Assembly: GCA_036267135.1 (NCBI GenBank)
Contig: DATAWQ010000057.1
Coordinates: 10,307 to 74,306 of the forward strand
Direction: 5' to 3'
Origin: PALSA-505 sp036267135
Lineage (GTDB): Bacteria > Actinomycetota > Actinomycetes > Streptosporangiales > Streptosporangiaceae
DNA length: 64,000 bases
Positions 24,532 through 33,077 of the stretch are shown here, piece after piece. Position 1 is the stretch's first letter; the number at the start of each line of letters is the position of its first letter. The notes under the pieces are model-generated. The model had not been told where the DNA came from and searched no databases. It was given only the letters and a program-made list of their open reading frames with translations. The translations under genes were made by a program, and so were the position numbers.

Positions 24532-26130
24532 ATGATCACCGCCCGAGACCTCGAACTGCGCGCCGGAGCGCGCCTGCTGCTGCACGAGGCCAGCTTCCAG
24601 ATCGTTCCCGGTGACCGGATCGGGCTGGTGGGCCGCAACGGCGCGGGCAAGACCACGCTGGCCCGGGTGCTGGCCGGCGAGGCGCAGCCGGCCGCGGGCA
24701 CCGTGCGGCGGTCCGGCACCGTCGGTTACCTGCCGCAGGATCCCCGAACCGGCGACCTCGACGTGCTGGCCGTCGACCGGGTGCTGTCCTCCCGGGGGCT
24801 GGACGAACTGCTGCGCGCCATGCGCGCCGCCGAGGAGCAGATGACCGTGACCGACCCGCGCAAGCGGGACGCCGCGGTCCGCCGGTACGGAAACCTGGAG
24901 GAGCGCCTGGCCGTGCTGGGCGGCTATGCCGCGCAGGCCGAGGCGGCCTCGCTGGCCGCCAGCCTCGGCCTGCCGAACCGGGTGATGGGCCAGCCGCTGC
25001 ACACGCTGTCCGGCGGGCAGCGCCGGCGGGTGGAACTGGCCAGGATTCTGTTCGGCGGCGCACAGACGCTGCTGCTCGACGAGCCCACCAACCACCTGGA
25101 CGCCGACTCGGTCGTCTGGCTGCGCGATCACCTGAAGACGTACCGCGGCGGCCTGGTGGTGATCAGCCACGACGCCGGCCTGATCGACGTTGTGGTCAAC
25201 AAGGTGTTCAACCTGGACGCGCAGCGCTGCGTCATCGACCAGTACAACCTGGGCTGGCGGGCCTACCTGACCCAGCGTGAGACCGACCAGGCCAGGCGCA
25301 AGCGGGAGCGGGCCACCAACGAGCGCAAGGCCGCCGCGCTGCAGTCCCAGGCCGCCAAGCTGGGGGCCAAGGCGACGAAGGCCACCGCCGCCAAGGTGAT
25401 GGCGCGCCGGGCCGAGCGGCTGCTGTCCGTGCTGCCCGGCGAGCAGCGGGCGGACAAGGTGGCCAAGCTCAGGTTCCCGACCCCCGCCCCGTGCGGACGC
25501 ACCCCGCTGACCGCGTCAGGACTGTCCAGGTCGTTCGGTTCGCTCGAGGTCTTCACCGACGTGGACGTGGCCGTGGACGCGGGCAGCCGGGTGGTCGTGC
25601 TCGGCCTCAACGGCGCGGGCAAGACCACCCTGCTGCGGCTGCTGGCCGGGATCGACGCCCCGGACACGGGCATGGTCAACCCCGGCCATGGCCTGCGCCT
25701 GGGCTACTACGCGCAGGAGCACGAGACGCTCGACGTGAGCCAGACGGTGCTGGAGAACATGCGCTCGGCCGCGCCCGAACTGACCGACGGCGAGCACCGG
25801 CGCCTACTCGGCTCGTTCCTGTTCCCCGGCGACGACGTGGACAAGCTCGCCGCCGTCCTGTCCGGCGGCGAGAAGACCAGGCTGGCGCTGGCCATCCTGG
25901 TGGTGTCCGGGGCGAACGTGCTGCTGCTCGACGAGCCCACCAACAACCTCGACCCAGCCAGCCGGGAGGAGATCCTGACCGCGCTGCGCGCCTACCGTGG
26001 GGCGATCGTGCTGGTCACGCACGACGAGGGCGCGGTCGAGGCGCTCGCGCCGGAACGGGTGGTGCTGCTGCCCGACGGCGTGGAGGACGCCTGGAGCGAC
26101 GACCTCACCGAGCTCGTCGCCCTCGCCTGA
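24532..26130 (+). CDS. ABC-F family ATPase (ribosome-acting, antibiotic-response type)
   Basis: A 532-residue protein with two ABC domains and no membrane segments. Domain 1 has Walker A GRNGAGKTT, signature LSGGQRRR and LLLDEPTNHLD. Domain 2 has GLNGAGKTT, LSGGEKTR and LLLDEPTNNLD. The charged linker between them (about residues 240-310, rich in Arg, Lys and Ala) is the P-site tRNA interaction region. ABC-F proteins bind the ribosomal E site and relieve stalls or protect from antibiotics. ATG 24532 has GGAG ten bases upstream. The leader with uORF and terminator implies induction by ribosome stalling. Substrate specificity cannot be read from sequence. Confidence 0.93.
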   Translation: MITARDLELRAGARLLLHEASFQIVPGDRIGLVGRNGAGKTTLARVLAGEAQPAAGTVRRSGTVGYLPQDPRTGDLDVLAVDRVLSSRGLDELLRAMRAAEEQMTVTDPRKRDAAVRRYGNLEERLAVLGGYAAQAEAASLAASLGLPNRVMGQPLHTLSGGQRRRVELARILFGGAQTLLLDEPTNHLDADSVVWLRDHLKTYRGGLVVISHDAGLIDVVVNKVFNLDAQRCVIDQYNLGWRAYLTQRETDQARRKRERATNERKAAALQSQAAKLGAKATKATAAKVMARRAERLLSVLPGEQRADKVAKLRFPTPAPCGRTPLTASGLSRSFGSLEVFTDVDVAVDAGSRVVVLGLNGAGKTTLLRLLAGIDAPDTGMVNPGHGLRLGYYAQEHETLDVSQTVLENMRSAAPELTDGEHRRLLGSFLFPGDDVDKLAAVLSGGEKTRLALAILVVSGANVLLLDEPTNNLDPASREEILTALRAYRGAIVLVTHDEGAVEALAPERVVLLPDGVEDAWSDDLTELVALA

Positions 26131-26218
26131 GGCCAGGAACCGGGCCTGGGCATCCCGCGGGAAAGGCCGTACATCTCCCCAGAAAGGCCGCAAACCTCGC
26201 CAGGAAGGGCAGGCAAAC

Positions 26219-26238
26219 GATCAGGAAAATAACTGATC
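26219..26238. promoter_or_regulatory. Inverted repeat upstream of the small HTH gene
   Basis: GATCAG-N8-CTGATC is a perfect 6-8-6 inverted repeat with an AT-rich spacer, in the 202-base gap between the ABC-F gene and the HTH gene. Another TGATCA occurs about 40 bases downstream. It could be a binding site for the HTH protein itself. The remainder of the gap has imperfect copies of GAAAGGCCG and nothing else I can name. Confidence 0.4.
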
Positions 26239-26332
26239 ATTTGCCTCGATGTGGGTAGCCGATCTAGCTTTCATGAGTGATCATGGCGAGAGATGGTGAC
26301 GCAGCGGTCACTACTTATCACGGGAGGTACGC

Positions 26333-26554
26333 GTGACCGAAACCCTCAAGAAAGGCACCCGAGTGACTGGTGCCGACCGCACCAAGCTCGCCTCCGATCT
26401 AAAGAAGAGGTACGACGCGGGGGAGAGCATTCGCTCCCTGGCCGCCGCGACCGGCCGTTCCTACGGTTTCGTGCACCGGATCCTGAGCGAGACCGGGGTT
26501 TCGCTGCGGGGCCGCGGGGGCGCCACCCGCGGCAAGGCCAAGGGCAGACGCTGA
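26333..26554 (+). CDS. Small helix-turn-helix DNA-binding protein
   Basis: A 73-residue basic protein. Residues 20-57 form a resolvase/homeodomain-like HTH (LKKRYDAGESIRSLAAATG then SYGFVHRILSETG), followed by a Gly/Arg/Lys-rich tail (GRGGATRGKAKGRR) that likely grips DNA non-specifically. GTG 26333 has GGGAGG six bases upstream. Homologues of this form are common in actinomycetes, but I know of no established function. It lies between the ABC-F and enoyl-CoA hydratase genes on one strand. Confidence 0.85.
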   Translation: MTETLKKGTRVTGADRTKLASDLKKRYDAGESIRSLAAATGRSYGFVHRILSETGVSLRGRGGATRGKAKGRR

Positions 26555-26597
26555 CCGCCCGCCAGCCGGGGACCGGTACCCGAGCCGGGGGACCCCC

Positions 26598-27431
26598 GTG
26601 GCGCTAGACTCGGCTGCCCTGGAGCTAGCCGGACTCCGGCTAGACATCGCTGGTCAGGACAGTGCTGGTCAAGACAGTGCCGAGGCCACGGACCCGGCTG
26701 GCGCGGTCGCCACAGTGACGCTTTGCCGCCCTCGTCGCAGGAACGCGATGACCCCGGGCATGTGGCGGGGGCTGGCCAGGATCGGCGACGAACTGCCATC
26801 GGAGGTGCGGGTCGTCGTGATCAAGGGGGAAGGGCCGTCCTTCTCGGCCGGCATCGACCTGCGGCTGTTCTCCGCCGAAGGGGTGCCGGGCGAGGAGTCA
26901 CCGCCCGATCTGCGCAGCGACGGCTTCGACGACTGGATCGCGGGCTGCCAGGCCGGGTACACCTGGCTGCGCCGCCCTGGCATCGTATCGATCGCCGCCG
27001 TGCAGGGTCACGCGATCGGCGCCGGGTTCCAGCTCGCGCTGTCGTGTGACCTGCGGATCCTGGCCGACGACGCCACGTTCTGCATGAAGGAGCCCGCGCT
27101 CGGCCTGGTTCCCGACCTGACCGGCACCAAGCCGCTGGTGGACATCGTGGGACTGCCCAGGGCCCTGGAGATGTGCCTCACCGCCCGCACCGTGGACGCG
27201 GCCGAGGCCGCCAGGATCGGGCTGGCCGAGATCGTGGTGCCGGGCGGCCGGCTGGACGCGACCGTGGCCGACCTGTGCGCCGCCCTGCTGGCCACCGACG
27301 CGGCCACCGCCCGGGCCACCAAGAAGCTGCTGAGCCTGGCGCCTGGCCACACCCTTTCCGAGCAGGCCGCGGCCGAGCGCCGCATGCAGGCCGAACTGGC
27401 CACCGAACGGCTCGGCCCACTGCCGCGATAA
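26598..27431 (+). CDS. Enoyl-CoA hydratase/isomerase family protein
   Basis: A 277-residue crotonase-fold protein. The oxyanion-hole segments are FSAGIDLRLF and GHAIGAGFQLALSCDLRI. The second family segment is EPALGLVPDLTGT, where the residue at the usual second catalytic Glu position is Asp, so hydration of simple enoyl-CoA is not certain. The first 40 residues include a short duplicated AGQDSAGQDSA stretch. It starts 43 bases after the HTH gene and may be in the same transcript. Substrate unknown. Confidence 0.88.
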   Translation: MALDSAALELAGLRLDIAGQDSAGQDSAEATDPAGAVATVTLCRPRRRNAMTPGMWRGLARIGDELPSEVRVVVIKGEGPSFSAGIDLRLFSAEGVPGEESPPDLRSDGFDDWIAGCQAGYTWLRRPGIVSIAAVQGHAIGAGFQLALSCDLRILADDATFCMKEPALGLVPDLTGTKPLVDIVGLPRALEMCLTARTVDAAEAARIGLAEIVVPGGRLDATVADLCAALLATDAATARATKKLLSLAPGHTLSEQAAAERRMQAELATERLGPLPR

Positions 27432-27498
27432 ACCCGGCGTGCGCCCGGCTTACGCTGGTGGCGGACAAGGGAAGGGCTGACGGCGAGCGGAGGTTGCC

Positions 27499-29454
27499 TT
27501 GGCCATGATGGGCGGCGGCGGCCACGGCGCGTGGATGATGATGCGCGGGTTCACCCGCGACCCAGCCATTACCAAGCAGCGGATCAAGCCGGGCACGGTG
27601 CGCAGGATCGCCACCTACGCCCGGCCCTACCGATGGCAGCTCGCCGCGTTCCTGTTCATCACGATCCTGGACGCGGTGGTGACCGTGTCCTACCCGCTGA
27701 TGCTGCGGGTGATCATCGATGACGGCATCCTGCGGCACAACCTGCGCGTCGTGGGCACGGTGGCCGGCCTGGTGGCCGCGATCGCCGTGTTCGACGCCTT
27801 CCTCGGCTCCGCCGCACGCTGGTACTCGGCCCGCATCGGCGAGGGGCTGATCTACGACCTGCGCACCGAGGTCTTCGGCCACGTCCAGCGCCAGCCGATA
27901 GCGTTCTTCACCCGCACCCAGACCGGCTCACTGGTCAGCAGGCTGAACAGCGACGTGATCGGCGCCCAGCAGGCCCTCACCAGTGTGCTGTCCACGGTGG
28001 TGTCCAGCTTCATCCAGCTCGTGCTCGTGCTGGTCGCCATGTTCATCCTGTCCTGGCCGGTCACCGTCATCGCGATCGCCATGCTGCCGCTCTTCATCCT
28101 GCCGGCCAAGCTGATCGGGCGCAGGCTGCAGCGGCTCAGCCGGGAGTCCATGCAGCTCGACGCCGAGATGGGCTCGACGATGACCGAGCGGTTCAACGTG
28201 GCGGGCGCGATGCTGGCCAAGCTGTACGGGCGGCCGCGCGAGGAGCTTGGCCTGTTCAGCAACCGGGCCGCACGGGTGCGGGACATCGGCGTGGTCACCT
28301 CGATGTACGGCAGCGTGCTGTTCGTCTCGCTGACCCTGCTCGCCTCGATGGCGACGGCCATGATCTACGGGGTGGGCGGCTGGCTGGCGGTCGGCGGCGC
28401 CTTCCAGCTCGGCACGCTGGTCGCGCTCACCACCCTGCTGAACCGGCTCTACGGGCCGATCATGTCGCTGTCCAACGTGCAGGTGACGGTGATGACCGCG
28501 CTGGTCAGCTTCGACCGGGTGTTCGAGGTGCTCGACCTCAAGCCGCTCATCGACGAGAAGCCGGACGCCACCGACCTCCCCGCACTCGCCGGTCCCAAGA
28601 GTAACCGCCACTCCGCCGCCCCCGCGGTCGAGTTCGACCACGTGTCGTTCAGCTACCCCAAGGCCAGCGAGGTCTCGCTGGCCTCGCTCGAGTCGATCGC
28701 CCTGCCCAGCCAGGAGCGCACGAACGGCGCGGCCGGGGTGCTGCACGACGTCAGCTTCCGTGTCCCTCCCGGCACGCTGACCGCGCTGGTCGGACCGTCG
28801 GGCGCGGGCAAGACCACGATCACGCACCTGGTCTCGCGGCTGTACGACGCCGGCCGGGGCGTGGTCAGGATCGGCGGCCACGACGTCCGCGACCTCACCC
28901 TGGACTCGCTGCACGACGCGGTCGGGGTCGTCACCCAGGACTCCCACCTGTTCCACGAGACCATCCGCACCAACCTGGCCTACGCCAGGCCGGACGCCTC
29001 CGAGCGCGAGCTCATCCTGGCCTGCCAGGCCGCCCAGATCTGGGAGCTGATCTCCTCGCTGCCCGACGGCCTGGACACGGTGGTGGGGGACCGCGGCTAC
29101 CGGCTGTCCGGCGGGGAGAAGCAGCGGGTGGCCATCGCCAGGCTGCTGCTGAAGGCGCCCTCGGTGGTGGTGCTCGACGAGGCCACCGCGCACCTGGACT
29201 CCGAATCCGAGGCTGCGGTGCAGCGAGCCCTGGCCACCGCGCTGGCGGGCCGGACCTCGCTGGTGATCGCCCACCGGCTGTCCACGATCAGGCAGGCCGA
29301 CCAGATCCTGGTCATCGACGCGGGCCGGGTCCGCGAACGTGGCACCCACGCCGAGTTGCTCGCGTCCGGCGGCCTGTACTCCGAGCTCTACCGCACCCAG
29401 TTCTCCCGCCAGGAGCCGGTCATCGCAGGCCCCGATGCGGTTACCCAGAATTAA
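27499..29454 (+). CDS. ABC exporter, fused permease-ATPase (MsbA/MDR type)
   Basis: A 651-residue half-transporter that works as a dimer. Six transmembrane helices fall in residues 40-350 (ABC_membrane type 1). The nucleotide-binding domain follows, with Walker A GPSGAGKTT, Q-loop VVTQDSHLF, signature LSGGEKQR, Walker B VVVLDEATAHLD and switch His in VIAHRLST. The N-terminus is Met/Gly-rich. TTG 27499 has GGAGG five bases upstream; ATG 27505 is also possible. It stands alone in a plus-strand run, so the cargo (drug, lipid or peptide) cannot be inferred. Confidence 0.92.
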   Translation: MAMMGGGGHGAWMMMRGFTRDPAITKQRIKPGTVRRIATYARPYRWQLAAFLFITILDAVVTVSYPLMLRVIIDDGILRHNLRVVGTVAGLVAAIAVFDAFLGSAARWYSARIGEGLIYDLRTEVFGHVQRQPIAFFTRTQTGSLVSRLNSDVIGAQQALTSVLSTVVSSFIQLVLVLVAMFILSWPVTVIAIAMLPLFILPAKLIGRRLQRLSRESMQLDAEMGSTMTERFNVAGAMLAKLYGRPREELGLFSNRAARVRDIGVVTSMYGSVLFVSLTLLASMATAMIYGVGGWLAVGGAFQLGTLVALTTLLNRLYGPIMSLSNVQVTVMTALVSFDRVFEVLDLKPLIDEKPDATDLPALAGPKSNRHSAAPAVEFDHVSFSYPKASEVSLASLESIALPSQERTNGAAGVLHDVSFRVPPGTLTALVGPSGAGKTTITHLVSRLYDAGRGVVRIGGHDVRDLTLDSLHDAVGVVTQDSHLFHETIRTNLAYARPDASERELILACQAAQIWELISSLPDGLDTVVGDRGYRLSGGEKQRVAIARLLLKAPSVVVLDEATAHLDSESEAAVQRALATALAGRTSLVIAHRLSTIRQADQILVIDAGRVRERGTHAELLASGGLYSELYRTQFSRQEPVIAGPDAVTQN

Positions 29455-29511
29455 CTTCGCAATGAACGGCTGCGCCACAACCGCCGTCGCCCGGCGTAAT
29501 GGTCGTGCGGC

Positions 29512-32061
29512 TCACCCAGACCTAGGCCGGCCGAGCAGCCGCCCCACGCTGCGGACGGCCCGGTCGATGTCGGTGCCGAACGGGTTGTCCTGGACCAGGT
29601 ATGTCCAGGTGGCGGACGGCCGCTTCAGGCCCGCCGCACCGAGGTCGGCCCCGTCCTCGGTGATCTCCACCGTCTTGAAGGTCTCGTCCGAACGCTGCTG
29701 AGCCTGGTCGAACAGGCTGTTGAAGCCGCGCACGGCCTCCTTGTGGAACTCACCGAGCGGATCGAGCCCACGGCCGAGCGCGCGCAGGTGGATGCCCTCC
29801 CGCACGTCGGCCAGGTCGGCGCTGTGCTCGGCCCAGCCGCGGTCCAGGTGGTACAGCACGATCTGCCTGGCCGCCTCGGTCAGCACATCGTCGTCCAGCG
29901 TCTCCTTCAGTTCCGCAAGGCGCTCCGGGCAGTGCTCGCCGAGCGTCGTCAGCGCCACATCGGTGCGCAGCACCTTGTCCCTGTAGTCGAGCACGATCCG
30001 CCGCTGTTCCTCGGTGAGCTTGTTGTAACGCCAGGTGTTGCGGTGGATCTCGAGGTTCACGCCCTCGGCGACCCGCTGGGCGTGACCGAGCACCCAGTAC
30101 ATCCCAGGGTCGGTGACCAGGCCGTCCTCGTCCGCGTCCTCTGGTGCCCCCTCGTCCGGCGCGTACGCGGTGATCAGGTCGTCTGCCATGCTGGCGAAGA
30201 ACACCGAGCTGCCCGGGTCGCCCTGGCGGCCGGCCCGGCCGCGGAGCTGGTCGTCGAGCCTGCTGCTCTCGTGCCGGCCGGTGCCGATGACCTGCAGCCC
30301 GCCCAGGTCGGCGATCTCCTGCCGGTCACCGTCGGTCCCGCCGAGCTTGATGTCGGTGCCGCGCCCGGCCATCTGGGTCGAGACCGTGATCGCCCCGCGG
30401 GAGCCCGCCTCGGCGATGATGGCCGCCTCCTCGGCGTCGTTCTTGGCGTTCAGCACGACGCAGGGCAGGTCCTCGCGCTCCAGCCGGCCCGCGAGCCGCT
30501 CGGATTCGGCGATGTCCAGGGTGCCGATGAGCACCGGCCTGCCGGCCTCGTGCGTCTGCGTGACCTCCTCGACGATGGCCTGCTCCTTGGCCTCCAGCGT
30601 GGTGTAGAGGCGGTCGTCTTCGTCCTTGCGCACGCACGGCACATTCGGTGAGATCGCGGCGACCTCGACACCGTAGAACTCGCGGAGCTGCTCGCCCACG
30701 GCCATCGCCGTCCCGGTCATGCCGCACACGGTCGGGTACCGCCTGATCAGCGACTCGATCGTGATGCTGTCCAGGATCTCGCCGGTGTCGGTCGCGTTCA
30801 GGCCCTCCTTGGCCTCGACCGCGGCGTGCAGTCCGTCGGGCAGCCGCTGCAGCCAGGCCACCCGGCCCTTGGACTCGCTGACCAGCCTGACCTTTTCCCC
30901 GGTGACGATGTAGTCGACGTCGCGGTCGAGCAGGGCGTGCGCGTGCAGCGCCACGTTGATCTTGGTCAGCTTGGGCAGGTGCTCCTCGGTGTACAGGTCG
31001 ATGCCGTCCAGCGCCTCCTCGACGGCGTGCGCCCCGGCCTCGGTCAGGTGCACGTTCCTGGCGTCCTCGTCCACCTCGTAGTCCGTCTCGGGGTCGAGCC
31101 CACGGACGATCTCGGCCATCTGGAGGTCCACGTCACCCTCGACCGCCGATCCGGCCAGCACCAGCGGCACCCGCGCCTCGTCGATCAGCACCGAGTCCGC
31201 CTCGTCCACCAGGGCGACGTCGGGCTCCTGGGTGACCATGTCGTCGAGGTTCAGCGCGAGCCTGTCCCGCAGCACGTCGAAGCCGATCTCGCTCACGGCC
31301 GCGTACGTGACGTCGGCGGCGTAGGCCTCGCGGCGCTCGGCCGGGGTGGATGACTGATTGATCCAGGCGACGGAGACCCCGAGCCGGTCGTAGACGGGAC
31401 GCATCCACTCGGCGTCGCGGCGGGCCAGGTAGTCGTTGACGGCCACCACGTGCACCGACCGGCCGGCCAGCGCGTAGCCGGCCGCGGCGATGGCGCCGGA
31501 CAGGGTCTTGCCCTCACCGGTGGCCATCTCGGCGACCTGCCCGGACAGCATGGCCATGATGCCGACGAGCTGCACGTCGAACGGCCGCTCGCCCAGCGCC
31601 CTGCGGGCCGCCTCGCGTCCCACCGCGCACAGGTCCGCGTCCTGGACCGCGTCGCCGGCGGCGTCGGCCAGCCCCTCGTCGGTCAGCTCGCGCAGCCGGT
31701 CCTCTTCGGCGGCGATCTGCGGCAGCAGCTTGCCGTACCGGCTGAGGTCCGCCGTGCCCGGCCGCTGCAGGAACCGCCGCATCCGGTTGCGCAGCACCCC
31801 GCCCGCTCCGCCGCCGGCCCGGCGGCGCCCCGCTGGCGCGGCAGGCTCAGCGGCCTCGTCGGGCGTCGTGCCCTCGTCCAGCTCGATGCCCTCTACGGGC
31901 TCGGTGGGCTCGGTGCTCTCTGTGGGCTCGGTGCTCTCTGTGGGCTCGGTGCTTTCGGTGAGTTCGGTGGGCTCGGTGGCCTCGGCACTGGATGCGGTCG
32001 GCGTGGTGTCCACGGCGGCGTCCTTGCCCCCGCGGCGCCGACCCTGGCCTGGCAGCTTCAT
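29512..32061 (-). CDS. secA2: Accessory Sec translocase ATPase SecA2
   Basis: An 849-residue SecA paralogue. Walker A is in MATGEGKT, the DEAD-box site is VALVDEADSVLIDEAR, and the helicase C motif is GRGTDIKLGG. The C-terminal zinc-binding tail of housekeeping SecA is absent, as expected for SecA2. The frame extends to 32226, but that would overlap the sulfotransferase gene; ATG 32061 (MKLPGQGRRRGG) is preferred, with only a weak ribosome site. Residues of about 20-50 are a repeating Thr/Glu/Pro/Ser hexapeptide linker. SecA2 exports a limited set of surface proteins in actinobacteria. Confidence 0.88.
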   Translation of the reverse strand: MKLPGQGRRRGGKDAAVDTTPTASSAEATEPTELTESTEPTESTEPTESTEPTEPVEGIELDEGTTPDEAAEPAAPAGRRRAGGGAGGVLRNRMRRFLQRPGTADLSRYGKLLPQIAAEEDRLRELTDEGLADAAGDAVQDADLCAVGREAARRALGERPFDVQLVGIMAMLSGQVAEMATGEGKTLSGAIAAAGYALAGRSVHVVAVNDYLARRDAEWMRPVYDRLGVSVAWINQSSTPAERREAYAADVTYAAVSEIGFDVLRDRLALNLDDMVTQEPDVALVDEADSVLIDEARVPLVLAGSAVEGDVDLQMAEIVRGLDPETDYEVDEDARNVHLTEAGAHAVEEALDGIDLYTEEHLPKLTKINVALHAHALLDRDVDYIVTGEKVRLVSESKGRVAWLQRLPDGLHAAVEAKEGLNATDTGEILDSITIESLIRRYPTVCGMTGTAMAVGEQLREFYGVEVAAISPNVPCVRKDEDDRLYTTLEAKEQAIVEEVTQTHEAGRPVLIGTLDIAESERLAGRLEREDLPCVVLNAKNDAEEAAIIAEAGSRGAITVSTQMAGRGTDIKLGGTDGDRQEIADLGGLQVIGTGRHESSRLDDQLRGRAGRQGDPGSSVFFASMADDLITAYAPDEGAPEDADEDGLVTDPGMYWVLGHAQRVAEGVNLEIHRNTWRYNKLTEEQRRIVLDYRDKVLRTDVALTTLGEHCPERLAELKETLDDDVLTEAARQIVLYHLDRGWAEHSADLADVREGIHLRALGRGLDPLGEFHKEAVRGFNSLFDQAQQRSDETFKTVEITEDGADLGAAGLKRPSATWTYLVQDNPFGTDIDRAVRSVGRLLGRPRSG
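31899..31960. repeat. 18-bp tandem repeat in the secA2 linker
   Basis: About three 18-base units (31905-31922, 31923-31940, 31941-31958), the last diverging. They encode six-residue steps of Ser-Thr-Glu-Pro-Thr-Glu in the acidic N-terminal linker of SecA2. Unit length keeps the frame. Confidence 0.88.
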
Positions 32062-32101
32062 CGCTTCGTCGCTCTCATCTCTGGTCCGCAGGTCGCATCG
32101 G

Positions 32102-33004
32102 TTAGTCGCCGTATCCAACCCGGCGCAGCTCAGCACCTGCGATGCTCTCCACCTCGGTGGCCTGCTCGGAGCTGAGCGTGCGGCGCCACGCCCCGGGTTC
32201 GAGTGCACGGTGCGAATAATGGTCACGCAGCGCGATAGCGGAGACCCTGGCGCCGATGAATTCCGACATCAGGCCCGCCGCGGTATCGGGCTTGCTCACA
32301 ATCTCCTCGTAGCGGAGCGTGGTTAGCTGCTGCGCGGTGAGGGAGTAACGCAGTCGCGCGGACATCCGCACTGCCGACCTCCATCTCATCGCGCACTTGC
32401 CCGCGAGGGACAGCTCAGCCCACCCAGCGCGGTCGGTCTCGTTCTCGACCCCGAGGAACGGGTTCGGGAATTCATGCTCCAGGTTAGCGAAGCCCGGACG
32501 CAGGGCGGTGAGCGTGTCCACGTCACCCAGCATGCCGGCCACCACGTCGCGGCCATCCCTGATCACCTGCACGAACCGTGCGTCGGGGAAGGCGTCGACG
32601 AGCACCGCGGCGCAGTACAGCAGTTCCGGGCTCGCGTCGCCGTACCTCGCCACGCTCGGCTCCGACACGCACGGGCTGGCCGGCTCCTCCCCGGCGACCC
32701 CGCCGGCCAGCCGGCAGGCCGGACTGCACGTGCTGCAGCCGTCCGGGGTCAGTCGCCAGGCCTGGGCGAAGGCGTCGCGCAGCACCGAGGCCGCCGCATC
32801 TTCCCGGCCACGGGAAATGGACGGCTTGCGGGCGAACGCATAGACGACATGCGTCACGCTGGGCTGACCGATAGTGACGTGAAAACCGGTGGACCGCTTC
32901 AGCGCGCGCGCCACCAGATCGGTTCCCGAATGTGGTGCCCCGATGACGAACACGGGCTGCCGTACTTTCCGGCCGTTCACGACGAGTATGTGCATGGATC
33001 GCAT
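32102..33004 (-). CDS. PAPS-dependent sulfotransferase family protein
   Basis: A 300-residue protein of the sulfotransferase fold. The 5'-phosphosulfate loop is PVFVIGAPHSGTDL near residue 20, with Ser and Gly in place of a classic Lys. The 3'-phosphate segment is FVQVIRDGRDVV near residue 145. A cysteine cluster (CSTCSPAC) lies at about 90-97, perhaps a metal site. Lower GC in places than the neighbours may hint at acquisition. It ends 41 bases before secA2 on the same strand. The acceptor substrate is unknown. Confidence 0.8.
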   Translation of the reverse strand: MRSMHILVVNGRKVRQPVFVIGAPHSGTDLVARALKRSTGFHVTIGQPSVTHVVYAFARKPSISRGREDAAASVLRDAFAQAWRLTPDGCSTCSPACRLAGGVAGEEPASPCVSEPSVARYGDASPELLYCAAVLVDAFPDARFVQVIRDGRDVVAGMLGDVDTLTALRPGFANLEHEFPNPFLGVENETDRAGWAELSLAGKCAMRWRSAVRMSARLRYSLTAQQLTTLRYEEIVSKPDTAAGLMSEFIGARVSAIALRDHYSHRALEPGAWRRTLSSEQATEVESIAGAELRRVGYGD

Positions 33005-33077
33005 GACTGTTCACCAGTGTGGCATCAAGTCCGAGCAAAAAGTCCGCGTCGTAAGACACGTCACGGACACGTTCTGG

